64,000 bases of DNA from Streptomyces sp. V4I2 (GCF_030817655.1 NZ_JAUSZM010000003.1:1426001-1490000), one strand, 5' to 3'. Positions 9,178 through 17,700 are shown, counted from the first letter of the stretch. Notes: generated from the sequence alone by a model not told the origin. Program-made: numbers and translations.

Positions 9178-10101
9178 ATGAGCTCCCCCACTGGGCCCGC
9201 GTCCGGCCTGCCAGTACGAATGCCGCGACCTCGCCAGCCCGGGCGGCACCGCCGACCCGAGCCGCTGGCGGCACCCGAGGGCGCGCCCGCGCTCCTGCTC
9301 GCGGTGCCGGGCACGCCGGGCATCGCCACGCGCAGTCTCGCCGAGGAGGTCGTGAGCATCGCGCGCTCCGAGCTCCCCGGCCTCGACGCCCGGATCGGGT
9401 ACCTCGACGGGGACGACGCGGAGTTTCCCACCCTGCAGGCCGTGCTGGTGCACGCCGCCGAGGTGCGCGCCGCCCGCTACGAGCAGGCCAAGGCCGCCGG
9501 TGCGGACGTCAAGGAGCCGGACGGCCCGGTCGCCGTCGTCGTGCCGCTGCTGGCCGGCCCGGACGGCTCGCTGCTGCGCCGGATCCGCCAGGCCGTGATG
9601 GACAGCCGGATCGCGGCCGACCTGACCGACGTGCTGGGCCCGCACCCGCTGCTCGCCGAGGCGTTGCACGTGCGGCTGTCGGAGGCCGGGCTGGCCCGTG
9701 CCGACCGTGCCCGCCTGTTCACCGTGGCGACCGCCGCGGACGGCATCATCCTGGCCTCGGTGGGCGGCGAGGAGGCCGTGCAGGCGGCCGGGATCACGGG
9801 CATGCTGCTGGCCGCGCGCCTGGCCGTGCCGGTGATGGCCGCGGCGCTGGACCAGGAGGGGTCGATCTCGTCCGTCGCCGAGCAGCTCCGCTCCTCGGGT
9901 TCCCAGCAGCTGGCGCTGGCACCGTATCTGATAGGGCCGGAGATCGACTCCGCGCTGGTCGCGGAGGCGGCCGCGGAGGCGGGTTGCTCCGCTGCCGAGC
10001 CGCTCGGCCCGTATCCGGCCATCGGCAAGCTCGCGCTGGCCAAGTACACGACCGCGCTGGGCATCGCCCCGCCGCAGCCGCAGGGTGCGCCGGTCCGCTG
10101 A
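9178..10101 (+). CDS. Sirohydrochlorin chelatase-like (CbiX-fold) protein, metal-binding histidines missing
   Basis: 307 residues with two CbiX-like halves: the first starts PALLLAVPGTPGIATRSLAEEV, and the second contains GPHPLLAEALHVRLSEAGL and ALAPYLIGPEID. The fold pattern matches SirB/CbiX proteins common in Streptomyces, usually annotated as sirohydrochlorin chelatases. However, the family's N-terminal HGS motif reads VPGTPG, and the usual His after the PLFL strand reads VVPLLAGPDG. The catalytic histidines are therefore absent and chelatase activity is doubtful. About 40 basic residues precede the domain. ATG at 9178 is the only good start. Confidence 0.75.
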   Translation: MSSPTGPASGLPVRMPRPRQPGRHRRPEPLAAPEGAPALLLAVPGTPGIATRSLAEEVVSIARSELPGLDARIGYLDGDDAEFPTLQAVLVHAAEVRAARYEQAKAAGADVKEPDGPVAVVVPLLAGPDGSLLRRIRQAVMDSRIAADLTDVLGPHPLLAEALHVRLSEAGLARADRARLFTVATAADGIILASVGGEEAVQAAGITGMLLAARLAVPVMAAALDQEGSISSVAEQLRSSGSQQLALAPYLIGPEIDSALVAEAAAEAGCSAAEPLGPYPAIGKLALAKYTTALGIAPPQPQGAPVR

Positions 10102-10126
10102 CGCGGACGGCACGTTCGTACGGCGA

Positions 10127-10158
10127 AGGGCCCGCTCCGCATACGGGGAGCGGGCCCT
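10127..10158. terminator. Hairpin terminator between convergent genes
   Basis: AGGGCCCGCTCC pairs perfectly with GGAGCGGGCCCT around an 8-base loop. It separates the CbiX-like gene and the convergent lactonase gene. Confidence 0.85.
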
Positions 10159-10214
10159 CGCCATGTCCGGGGCCGGAGGCCGGCCCGTGCCCGGGGCCGG
10201 GCGGCGGCCTCGGA

Positions 10215-11249
10215 TCAGCCGATGACCACGCACGAGGCCGCGGGCACCTCGATCGAGCCGGCCCGGCGCGGCAGTCCGGTGTCCGGGTCGACGGCGAACC
10301 AGGAGACGTCGCCGGAGCGCTCGTTCGCGGCGTACAGGAAGCCGCCCGCCGAGGTGATCGCCCGTGGCCAGTGGCCGCCCGAGGGCACCGTGCCGATCAG
10401 CCGCAGGCCCTCTGGCTCGACGGCGAAGGTGGACAGGACGTCCTCGCCGCGGGTGGCGATCCACACGAAGCGGCCGTCGGGCGGGACGGCGATGCCCGAG
10501 GGGTAGGCGTCGCCCGTCGGCGAACCGGGCAGGATCGGCGTCTCCGTCAGCGGCTTCAGCGTGCCGTCCGCGGCCTCCCAGCGGCAGACGGTGACGGTCG
10601 GGGTGAGTTCGTTGACGACGTAGGCGTACGAGCCGTCGGGGTGGAAGGCGAGGTGGCGCGGCCCGGAGCCGGGCCGCAGGGCGGTCTCCCGGTGCAGTAC
10701 GGGAGCGCCGTCGGTCAGTGTGCACACGCGCACGGAATCGGTGCCGAGGTCGACGCTGACGGTCCAGCGTCCGCTCGGGTCGGGCTGCACCTGGTGCGCG
10801 TGCGGTCCCTGCTGGCGGGGCGTGTGCGGGCCCGAGCCGGTGTGCAGGAGGACGCCGGACGGGGCGGACGCGAGGGTGCCGTCGGGGCGGACGGGCACGG
10901 CGGTGACGCTGCCGGAGCCGTAGTTGGCGGTCAGGACGTGGCCGGCGTGGACGCTGAGGTGGGTGGGCCCGTTCGCGCCGACCGACACGGGCGGGCCGGC
11001 CGGCTCGGGCTTGTCACCGCTCACCCGGTACGCGGCCACCGCGCCCTCGGCCGTCTCGCTCACCGCGTACAGCGTGTCCCCGTCGGGCGCGAGGGCCAGG
11101 TACGAGGGGTCGGGAAGGCCGTCCAGGCTGCTCAGGACGGTGAGCGCGCCGGTGGCTCCGTCCACCTCCGCCGTCACGATCCCGGGGCCCCCGGCCGCCG
11201 TGAAGGACCCGATGAAGGCCCGCTGTCGCCGCCTGCCGCCGTCTGTCAC
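10215..11249 (-). CDS. Lactonase, 6-phosphogluconolactonase (YbhE) type seven-bladed propeller
   Basis: 344 residues, the usual size of PF10282 lactonases, which hydrolyse 6-phosphogluconolactone or related lactones. Repeated blade motifs are visible: SYLALAPDGDTLYAVSE, GHVLTANYGSGSVTAVPV, HAHQVQPDPSGRWTVSVDLG, GPRHLAFHPDGSYAYVVNEL and WPRAITSAGGFLYAANE. GTG at 11249 has a GGGGG stretch upstream. A near-consensus DasR-type box lies about 60 bases upstream (11311-11322). The physiological substrate cannot be told from sequence. Confidence 0.87.
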   Translation of the reverse strand: MTDGGRRRQRAFIGSFTAAGGPGIVTAEVDGATGALTVLSSLDGLPDPSYLALAPDGDTLYAVSETAEGAVAAYRVSGDKPEPAGPPVSVGANGPTHLSVHAGHVLTANYGSGSVTAVPVRPDGTLASAPSGVLLHTGSGPHTPRQQGPHAHQVQPDPSGRWTVSVDLGTDSVRVCTLTDGAPVLHRETALRPGSGPRHLAFHPDGSYAYVVNELTPTVTVCRWEAADGTLKPLTETPILPGSPTGDAYPSGIAVPPDGRFVWIATRGEDVLSTFAVEPEGLRLIGTVPSGGHWPRAITSAGGFLYAANERSGDVSWFAVDPDTGLPRRAGSIEVPAASCVVIG

Positions 11250-11310
11250 CGCGGCCCCCTCTCTTCTCTCTTCCGGTGCCGTTCGGGGTGACGGTAGCAG
11301 CGATCATGCG

Positions 11311-11322
11311 AGGTCTAGACCA
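11311..11322. promoter_or_regulatory. DasR-like (dre) operator
   Basis: AGGTCTAGACCA matches the core of the Streptomyces dre site (TGGTCTAGACCA) at 11 of 12 positions and is a perfect palindrome over its central 10 bases. It lies 61 bases upstream of the lactonase start, a normal repressor position. Confidence 0.5.
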
Positions 11323-11358
11323 AAAGGGTGGATTATTCGGCTGCGGTCGGTCGGCTGC

Positions 11359-12870
11359 TCATGCGTCGACCAGCGGCGAACGCGACGGTGTCCGCAGGGG
11401 CATGGCGAGTTCGGCGAGGGCGCGCTCCAGGCCGTGCAGGTGGGCCAGCGCGGGTTCCGCGGCGGGCGGGCGGGGCGCCGGCACGGTGAGGCGCTCGCGC
11501 CTGCCCGCACGGAGCCCGTCGCCGATGAGCGCCTCGACCGCGGCCTCGACACGCCGGCAGGCGGCGGCGAGGCGGGCGTCGTGCGAGGCCTCCGGATCGG
11601 CGGCCACGGCGGCCAGGCCCCGGATCTCCCGGGCGCAGTCGTCGAGCAGGGCCAGCACCCAGCGGGCGCGCCGCTTGCGGCCGAGCACCGGGTTGAGCGG
11701 GTGCACCAGCGGGGCGACCGACAGCCGTACCCGGCCCAGCAGCTGCTCCAGTTCGGCCACGCGGGACACCGGGTCGGCGTTCGCGTTGCCCGCGAGGCGG
11801 GCGGCGGCCTCCGCGGTGCACGCGTGGACGCAGCGCAGCGCCCGCTGGATCCAGGCGTCGGTGACGGTGTGGGTGGTGACCGGCAGCACGAAGAGCACCG
11901 CCAGGACGGCGCCGAGCGCGCCGATCCCGGTCTCCGCGAGCCGCAGGGCGAGCAGCGCGGGGTCGAGGACGCCCAGGAGGCCGTAGAGCAGCTCAGCGAG
12001 GAGTGTCACGCAGAGCATCATCCAGGTGTAGGACACGGCGGCCGTGTAGAAGATGCCGAAGACGCAGGCGGTGAGCAGGGCGGCCGTGGGGAGCGCCGCC
12101 CCGTGCAGGGGGACCGCGAGGAGCAGGCCGAGGCCGATGCCCATCACCGTGCCGAGGACGCGGCGGAAGCCGCGGACCAGGGTCTCGCCGCGCGAGGTGG
12201 TGTTGACGAAGATCCACCAGGTGGCGCCGACGGCCCAGTACCAGCGCTGTCCGGACACCAGCTGGCCCACCACGAGGGCGAAGCCGGCGCCGGTGGTCGC
12301 CTGGATCGCCTGGCGGGTGGTCACGCGGGCCAGGCCGGTGCCGCCGGGCGGGGCGGGGACGGCGGCCGGGGGAAGACGGCGCTCGTAGCACCACAGGCCG
12401 AAGCGGACGGCCGCGGCGGTGAGCACGGCCAGCACGACGGCGGCGTACAGCTCGGGCAGCTGGTCGGTGGTGGCGTGCAGGAACTGGGCCACGAAGAAGG
12501 TCATGAACGCGAACACGCCGAGGCTGTGTCCGCGCGGCCCCCAGCGTCGCGCGTAGACCCCCGCGCCGATCACGGCGAGGAAGGTGAGGTCCCGGGCGAC
12601 GGGGTGGTCGTGCAGTTCGGCGGCGGCGGCGAGCACGGGCAGGCCGACGGCGGGCAGCAGCGCGGTGGTCACCGCCTGGCCGCGCACGGTGGCGTCGGTG
12701 ACGGTGAACAGGGCGAGCAGCGCGGCGAGTCCGCCAGTGACGGCCCCGACGAGCGAGTGGCCGGCCAGCCCGCTCACGACGACCGCCGCCGCGATGCCGA
12801 GCACGGCCCGCGCGGCGAACCGCAGCCGCGCCCCTCCCGGGTCCGGCGCCACGAACACCCTCTTCAGCAC
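11359..12870 (-). CDS. FUSC-family integral membrane protein
   Basis: About 503 residues with two sets of membrane helices. The first (residues ~15-150) includes AVLGIAAAVVVSGLAGHSLVGAV and the second (~190-330) includes WYWAVGATWWIFVNTTSRGETLVRGFRRVLGTVMG, the FUSC core. A soluble helical C-terminal half follows. The family is linked to export of aromatic acids or fusaric acid in Gram-negatives; its role in Streptomyces is unknown. I prefer the GTG at 12870 (VLKRVFVAPDP), preceded by a purine-rich stretch. An upstream ATG at 12954 would add 28 arginine-rich residues with no ribosome site. It is divergent from the AsnC regulator. Confidence 0.82.
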   Translation of the reverse strand: MLKRVFVAPDPGGARLRFAARAVLGIAAAVVVSGLAGHSLVGAVTGGLAALLALFTVTDATVRGQAVTTALLPAVGLPVLAAAAELHDHPVARDLTFLAVIGAGVYARRWGPRGHSLGVFAFMTFFVAQFLHATTDQLPELYAAVVLAVLTAAAVRFGLWCYERRLPPAAVPAPPGGTGLARVTTRQAIQATTGAGFALVVGQLVSGQRWYWAVGATWWIFVNTTSRGETLVRGFRRVLGTVMGIGLGLLLAVPLHGAALPTAALLTACVFGIFYTAAVSYTWMMLCVTLLAELLYGLLGVLDPALLALRLAETGIGALGAVLAVLFVLPVTTHTVTDAWIQRALRCVHACTAEAAARLAGNANADPVSRVAELEQLLGRVRLSVAPLVHPLNPVLGRKRRARWVLALLDDCAREIRGLAAVAADPEASHDARLAAACRRVEAAVEALIGDGLRAGRRERLTVPAPRPPAAEPALAHLHGLERALAELAMPLRTPSRSPLVDA

Positions 12871-12998
12871 TGCTTCCCGCCCCCTTCGCCCTCTTCGGCC
12901 CCCGGCATGAGAAAGGCGCCGCGGGATCCGCAGCGCCATCGACGCGTCCATCACAACATCAAGGACCCATCTGGCTCAAGCGGCTCCTGGAATGCTGG

Positions 12999-13046
12999 AC
13001 CATTGGCACAGGCACAATGGTTTTGGCTCGTCCACTGGCGAGCCAA
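12999..13046. promoter_or_regulatory. Two adjacent inverted repeats upstream of the AsnC gene
   Basis: ACCATTG (12999-13005) pairs with CAATGGT (13015-13021). Two bases further on, TTGGCTCG (13023-13030) pairs with CGAGCCAA (13039-13046). Both are perfect. They end 28 bases before the AsnC-family start, as expected for autoregulation, and could also control the divergent FUSC gene. Confidence 0.6.
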
Positions 13047-13074
13047 CGGACCAGGTACGAGGAGGCCGGACCGC

Positions 13075-13551
13075 ATGGCCGTGGACGAGCTCGACACCCG
13101 CATCCTGCGACTGCTGCTGGAGCAGCCCCGCACGAGCGTGCGGGAGTACGCCCGCATCCTCGGGGTGGCCCGCGGGACTCTGCAGGCCCGCCTGGACCGG
13201 CTGGAGCGGGACGGTGTGATCACCGGCACGGGCCCGTCCCTCTCCCCCGCCGCACTCGGCCACCCGGTGCTCGCGTTCGTGCACATCGAGGTCACCCAGG
13301 GGAACCTGGACGACGTGGGGGACGCGCTGGCCGCCGTACCGGAGATCGTCGAGGCCTTCTCGATCACGGGCGGCGGGGATCTGCTGACCCGGGTCGTGGC
13401 GCGGGACAACGCGCACCTGGAGGACGTGATCCAGAAACTGATCAGCCTGCCGGGCGTCGTCCGCACCCGCACCGAGGTGGCGCTGCGCGAACGCGTTCCG
13501 CAGCGGCTGCTCCCGCTGGTGGAGTCGATCGGGCGTGCTGCTCGGAAGTGA
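13075..13551 (+). CDS. Lrp/AsnC-family transcriptional regulator
   Basis: 158 residues. The N-terminal helix-turn-helix (DELDTRILRLLLEQPRTSVREYARILGVARGTLQARLDRLERDGVI) is followed by the RAM ligand domain (HPVLAFVHIEV, FSITGGGDLLTRVVARDNAHL, GVVRTRTEVALRERV). GAGGAGG lies about 9 bases before the ATG at 13075. It probably binds the inverted repeats upstream and responds to an amino acid or related small molecule; the effector is unknown. Confidence 0.92.
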   Translation: MAVDELDTRILRLLLEQPRTSVREYARILGVARGTLQARLDRLERDGVITGTGPSLSPAALGHPVLAFVHIEVTQGNLDDVGDALAAVPEIVEAFSITGGGDLLTRVVARDNAHLEDVIQKLISLPGVVRTRTEVALRERVPQRLLPLVESIGRAARK

Positions 13552-13587
13552 CCATTGAAATCATTCGGAAGTGACCTTTGAAATCAT
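13542..13587. repeat. Tandem 23-base direct repeat across the AsnC stop codon
   Basis: Two head-to-tail 23-base copies (13542-13564, 13565-13587) differ at one base and begin TCGGAAGTGACC. The first copy contains the AsnC stop codon; the second ends 6 bases before the HAD start. The AT-rich GAAATCAT part stands out from the GC-rich surroundings. Confidence 0.85.
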
Positions 13588-13593
13588 GAGGTC

Positions 13594-14295
13594 ATGAGCA
13601 CTTTCGGCGCCCCCGCGGTCATCTTCGATCTCGACGGAACGCTCGTGGACAGCGAGCCGAACTACTACGAGGCGGGCCGGCAGATCCTGGCCGAGCACGG
13701 TGTCCCGGACTTCACCTGGGCGGACCACGAGCGGTACGTCGGCATCAGTACGCAGGAGACGGTCGCCCACTGGAAGGAGCTGTACGGGCTGCGCGCGCCG
13801 GTGGAGGAGCTCCTGGCCGCCAAGAACCGCCGCTATCTGGAGCTGGCGCGCGCGTCCACCTCCGCCTACCCCGAGATGCGGACGTTCGTGGAGCTGCTGG
13901 CGGGCAAGGGCGTCCCGATGGCCGTGGCGTCGGGGTCGTCGCCCCTGGCCATCGACGCGATCCTGGCCGGCACCGGCCTGGACACACACCTCCGGACCGC
14001 TGTCTCGGCCGACGAGGTCGCACGGGGCAAGCCCGCCCCCGACGTGTTCCTGGAGGCGGCCCGCCGGCTCGGCGCGGACCCGGCCGACTGCGTGGTCCTG
14101 GAGGACGCGGCGCCGGGCGCCGCCGCGGCCCACGCGGCCGGGATGCGCTGCATCGCGATCCCGTACGTCGCCGCGCAGGCCGACGCCCCGGAGTTCGCCA
14201 CGGCGGGCCTTCTCCTGCGCGGCGGACAGGCGGAGTTCACGGCGCGGGCCGCGTACGACTGGCTCGTACGGACGGCCTCGGAACGGCCGCGGTGA
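13594..14295 (+). CDS. HAD-family hydrolase, beta-phosphoglucomutase-like
   Basis: 233 residues. The four HAD motifs are present: VIFDLDGTLVDSEPNYY (nucleophile and acid Asp), MAVASGSSPLAIDAIL (motif II Ser), GKPAPDVFLEAARRLG (motif III Lys) and CVVLEDAAPGAAAAHAAGM (motif IV). A cap domain lies between motifs I and II. It is likely a small-molecule phosphatase or phosphomutase; substrate unknown. The ATG at 13594 follows a 23-base tandem repeat; GAGG of the linker sits 6 bases upstream. Confidence 0.9.
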   Translation: MSTFGAPAVIFDLDGTLVDSEPNYYEAGRQILAEHGVPDFTWADHERYVGISTQETVAHWKELYGLRAPVEELLAAKNRRYLELARASTSAYPEMRTFVELLAGKGVPMAVASGSSPLAIDAILAGTGLDTHLRTAVSADEVARGKPAPDVFLEAARRLGADPADCVVLEDAAPGAAAAHAAGMRCIAIPYVAAQADAPEFATAGLLLRGGQAEFTARAAYDWLVRTASERPR

Positions 14296-14390
14296 CCGAC
14301 CGGCGGCAATCGCATCCACTTACCATCTTTTGCGGAGCTGTGCAACGAATGCGAAGCTTGAGGGGATGAGTGAACTACCAGGAGAAACAA

Positions 14391-14699
14391 GTGACATCAG
14401 GGCAAGGTGACGCGTCCGAGGAGGAGTTCGTCGAGGCCCTGGTCGAGCTGCGGGCCGACGCTTCGGCCGGCGACCTGGTTCCGTGGTGCTCCCGTCATGG
14501 CATCGACGTGCTGCCGATGACCGCCGGAGCGCTGCTGACCGGATCGGGCCGGAGTCTCGCCGAGGCGTTCGAGGTCCCGCGTCTCGGGAACCGCTCACGT
14601 CCCCAGTCGCTGCCCGTGCCGCCGGCGCTCGCGAGTACCGCGAGGTCCGTCACCGTGCTGCCGACCCCCACGCCCGGAGCTCGTGACCGGCTGCCGTGA
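14391..14699 (+). CDS. Small protein resembling a stand-alone subtilase propeptide/inhibitor
   Basis: 102 residues, no signal peptide. Residues ~7-55 (EEEFVEALVELRADASAGD, then SRHGIDVLPMTAGALLTGSG, then RSLAEAF) show the alternating pattern of an I9-like propeptide fold: a helix, a strand with HGIDVLP, a TGS turn and a second helix. The N-terminal region of the subtilase encoded next (TAGLTVTAESRLGFTVAGTPAAYEQL) shows the same pattern. The tail is Pro-rich. GTG at 14391 has AGGAG six bases upstream; a GTG at 14370 is an alternative. It lies 34 bases before the protease gene. A role as chaperone or inhibitor of that protease is inference. Confidence 0.65.
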   Translation: MTSGQGDASEEEFVEALVELRADASAGDLVPWCSRHGIDVLPMTAGALLTGSGRSLAEAFEVPRLGNRSRPQSLPVPPALASTARSVTVLPTPTPGARDRLP

Positions 14700-14733
14700 C
14701 GCGTGCGTCCGGGCCTCCACTTCTGGAGGACAG

Positions 14734-16221
14734 ATGACCAGCCCGACAACTCCCGCATACGGGCAGGACGTTCCGGACACCGTGTACGGCTATGTCTCCG
14801 CCCGCTCTCGGGGCGGGGTACCGATGACCCGGGCGAGCAGCCTCCGGTCGGCCGAGCCGTTCCACGCCGAGGGCGACGCCCAGGAGCGCGCCAAGGAGTA
14901 CGCCCGGACGGCGGGACTGACCGTGACCGCCGAGAGCCGCCTGGGCTTCACCGTGGCGGGTACGCCGGCCGCGTACGAACAGCTGACCAGCGGACGGATC
15001 GCCAGCTACGAGGTGCGTCAGCGGGTGGCGATGAACCGGGTGCGTTCCGTCACGCATCTCGACATCGTCGGCGACCGTCAACCGGCCGCCCTCGGCGTCG
15101 GTGCCGCGCCCGGCGAGGACGCCATCGAGGCCGTCGCGCTGGAACGGCCCCGCACCCCCATGCGCGTGCTCCCGGCCGCCGCCGACCCGCCGACCGTCAC
15201 GGCGTTCCACCTCACGCTTCCGCACGACGTGGCCAGGCTCCTCAACGCGAGGCCGGCCCACGGGGCGGGGGAAGTGGGCCGCGGAGTGCAGGTCGCCATG
15301 GTGGACACGGGGCAGGCCCCGCACGCCTACTTCGCCGCGCACGACTACGACGTCGGTCCGACCGTCGCGCTCGTGCCTGGTACCAGCCCCGCGGAGGACC
15401 CGATCGGGCACGGCACCGGTGAATCGGCGAACATCTTCGCCGTGGCGCCGGGCGCGCGGCTGCGCCCGTACCGGGCGAGCAACCGGCGGGGCGACCTCAC
15501 GGCCGCCGTGGCGGGTTTCGTGCGCGCGAAGGCCGATCGCCCGCAGGTGCTCACCAACTCCTGGGGCGGGGACCAGAAGTTCCCTCCGATGGGGCCGCCG
15601 AGTCAGTCCGATGTGATCTTCGCGCTGGAGATCCTGGACGCCGTGGAGCAGGGCATCGTCGTCGTCTTCTCGGGCGGCAACGGCCAGTTCACGATCGAGC
15701 CGCAGGTGCCCGGTGTGATCGCCGCCGGCGGGGTGTTCGCTGGTCCGGACGGCCGGCTGCGGGCGTCGAACTACGCGAGCGGGTACGCCAGTCCCTGGAT
15801 CGACGGCGTCGTCGTACCGACGGTGTCGGGTCTGGTCGGCATGCTGCCCCGCGCCCAGTACCTCATGCTGCCGGTGCCGCCCGGTTGTGAGATCGATGTC
15901 GACGAGAGCCTGCCGGACCCCGAGGACCCGGACGCCGGCCCGGACGGCACCAGGCAGGACGACGGCTGGGCGCTGTTCTCGGGTACGTCCGCCGCGGCGC
16001 CGCAGATCGCCGGAGCGGCGGCCCTGCTGCTCGGGGCCCGGCCGGGGCTCACCCCCGCCCAGGTCGCCGAGGCCCTCGCCAGGACCGCCACCGACGTCAC
16101 GGCCGGCACCAGTCACCCGCGGTTCGGCAGCCGCGCCCGGCTCGGGCCGGACAAGGCCACCGGAGCGGGACTGGTCAACGTCAGCGCCGCGCTGGACTTC
16201 GTCCTCACGCAGAACCCGTAG
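14734..16221 (+). CDS. S8-family (subtilisin-like) serine peptidase, apparently intracellular
   Basis: 495 residues. The catalytic set is complete: Asp191 (VAMVDTGQ), His226 (IGHGTGE), oxyanion Asn316 (SGGNG) and Ser419 (FSGTSAAAPQIAGAAALLLG). Residues ~10-95 form a propeptide-like region instead of a signal peptide (DTVYGYVSARSRGG, then AGLTVTAESRLGFTVAGTPAAY), so export by Sec or Tat is not predicted. An Asp/Glu/Pro-rich insert (DESLPDPEDPDAGPDG) precedes the serine. ATG at 14734 follows GGAGG (14726-14730) at 3 bases. It forms a unit with the small propeptide-like gene just upstream. Target unknown. Confidence 0.88.
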   Translation: MTSPTTPAYGQDVPDTVYGYVSARSRGGVPMTRASSLRSAEPFHAEGDAQERAKEYARTAGLTVTAESRLGFTVAGTPAAYEQLTSGRIASYEVRQRVAMNRVRSVTHLDIVGDRQPAALGVGAAPGEDAIEAVALERPRTPMRVLPAAADPPTVTAFHLTLPHDVARLLNARPAHGAGEVGRGVQVAMVDTGQAPHAYFAAHDYDVGPTVALVPGTSPAEDPIGHGTGESANIFAVAPGARLRPYRASNRRGDLTAAVAGFVRAKADRPQVLTNSWGGDQKFPPMGPPSQSDVIFALEILDAVEQGIVVVFSGGNGQFTIEPQVPGVIAAGGVFAGPDGRLRASNYASGYASPWIDGVVVPTVSGLVGMLPRAQYLMLPVPPGCEIDVDESLPDPEDPDAGPDGTRQDDGWALFSGTSAAAPQIAGAAALLLGARPGLTPAQVAEALARTATDVTAGTSHPRFGSRARLGPDKATGAGLVNVSAALDFVLTQNP

Positions 16222-16241
16222 CGCCGCTCAGGTACTGCGGT

Positions 16242-16271
16242 GGGTGGCCGCACCTCGTGGTGCGGCCACCC
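16242..16271. terminator. Hairpin terminator between convergent genes
   Basis: GGGTGGCCGCAC pairs perfectly with GTGCGGCCACCC around a 6-base loop, between the subtilase gene and the convergent flavin oxidoreductase gene. Confidence 0.85.
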
Positions 16272-16284
16272 CATGGCTCCGACT

Positions 16285-17700
16285 TCAGGGCCGGGCCTCG
16301 TACCGCGGCTTCGGCGCCGGCTGGATGTTCTGGTTGAGGCGGAAGACGTTGTCCGGGTCGTGGGCGGCCTTGATCCGGGCCAGGCGGTCGTAGTTGCCGC
16401 GGTAGCTGGCCCGGACGCGTTCCTGGCCCTCGTCCATCATCATGTTCACGTAGGCGCCGCCCGCCGAGTACGGGTGCAGTGCCTCGAAGTAGTCGACCGT
16501 CCACCGCTTGACCAGCTCGGCGTTGGCCGGGTCGGGGTCGACGCCGGCGTACACGGACGCCCAGCGCGCCTCGCGGTAGGCCCAGGGCGTCTCGTCCGGG
16601 CCGACGTCGTGGGCGGCGCCGTCGATCGGGTAGAGGTGCATCGTCGACTGCATGGTGGGCACTTCCGCGCCGAACTTGGCGTGCAGGTCGACGGCCTCGT
16701 CCGGGATGTCGTCGACGAAGTCGGCGCGCCAGTACCACTGGTGGCCCGGCGGGTAGAGCCCGTCGAACATGGCCTGCATGTCGGGGTGCGGCATGGGCCC
16801 GGGCGCGTGCAGCATCGGCTGCGGCAGGGCGTCGAGCAGCGGGGCCATCTCCCGTGCGGCCGCCTCGGTGTCGTCGCCCGTGTAGCACCACACGACACCG
16901 GCCGTCTTGCGCAGCTGGAACTCCTCGGGGAACGGCGGGGCGGGCGGCACGGTGCCGAACAGGAAGAAGGCGTTGAGCTCGCGGGGCGCGGTCGGGAGGA
17001 AGTCCCGGTAGGCGGCGAGGACTTCGGCGCCGATCTCGACGGGCCAGAAGGTCGGCCCGGCGATGACGGTGCTCACCTCGTGCAGCCGGAACAGGAACGA
17101 GGTGGCCACGCCGAAGTTGCCGCCGCCGCCCCGGACCGCCCAGAACAGGTCGCTGTTCTCGTCTGCGCTCGCCCGCACCTGCCGGCCGTCGGCCAGGACG
17201 AGGTCGGCCGCCAGCAGGTTGTCGATGGTCAGGCCGCACCTGCGGGTCAGGTGGCCGAGCCCGCCGCCGGTGGCGAGGCCGCCGACCCCGGTGGTGGAGA
17301 TGATGCCGCTGGGGGTGGCGAGGCCGTGTGCGTTGGTGGCGCGGTCGACCTCTCCCCAGACGCAGCCGCCGCCGACCCGGACCGTGCGGGCCTCGGGGTC
17401 GACGTGGATGTCCTTGAGGGGCGACAGGTCGGCGACCACTCCCCCGTCGACGGTGCCGAGTCCGGCGCCGTGGTGGCCGCCGCCGCGGACCGCGAGCGGG
17501 AGGTCGTGTGCGCGGGCGAAGCCGATCACCCGGGCGACGGCGTCCGCGTCGGCGCAGCGGGCGACGAGTGCGGGACGTTTGTCGGTCATCGCGTTGTAGA
17601 CGGCCCGGGCGTCCTGGTAGCCGGTGTCGGCGGGGCCGATCAACTCCCCGGTGAAGTTCGCCAGTTCGCGTCGGGCTGCGTGGGCGGGTGTGCTGGTCAT
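16285..17700 (-). CDS. FAD-linked oxidoreductase, berberine-bridge-enzyme type
   Basis: 471 residues, typical of the VAO/BBE family. The FAD domain has RGGGHHGAG (the His that can be covalently linked to FAD), VRVGGGCVWGEVDRAT, and TGVGGLATGGGLGHLTRRCGLTIDNL. In the last motif a Cys stands where Tyr is common. The C-terminal BBE segment ends with YDRLARIKAAHDPDNVFRLNQNI. Such enzymes oxidise alcohols, sugars or secondary metabolites. ATG at 17700; the LAL regulator gene ends 102 bases upstream on the same strand and may control it. Confidence 0.9.
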   Translation of the reverse strand: MTSTPAHAARRELANFTGELIGPADTGYQDARAVYNAMTDKRPALVARCADADAVARVIGFARAHDLPLAVRGGGHHGAGLGTVDGGVVADLSPLKDIHVDPEARTVRVGGGCVWGEVDRATNAHGLATPSGIISTTGVGGLATGGGLGHLTRRCGLTIDNLLAADLVLADGRQVRASADENSDLFWAVRGGGGNFGVATSFLFRLHEVSTVIAGPTFWPVEIGAEVLAAYRDFLPTAPRELNAFFLFGTVPPAPPFPEEFQLRKTAGVVWCYTGDDTEAAAREMAPLLDALPQPMLHAPGPMPHPDMQAMFDGLYPPGHQWYWRADFVDDIPDEAVDLHAKFGAEVPTMQSTMHLYPIDGAAHDVGPDETPWAYREARWASVYAGVDPDPANAELVKRWTVDYFEALHPYSAGGAYVNMMMDEGQERVRASYRGNYDRLARIKAAHDPDNVFRLNQNIQPAPKPRYEARP

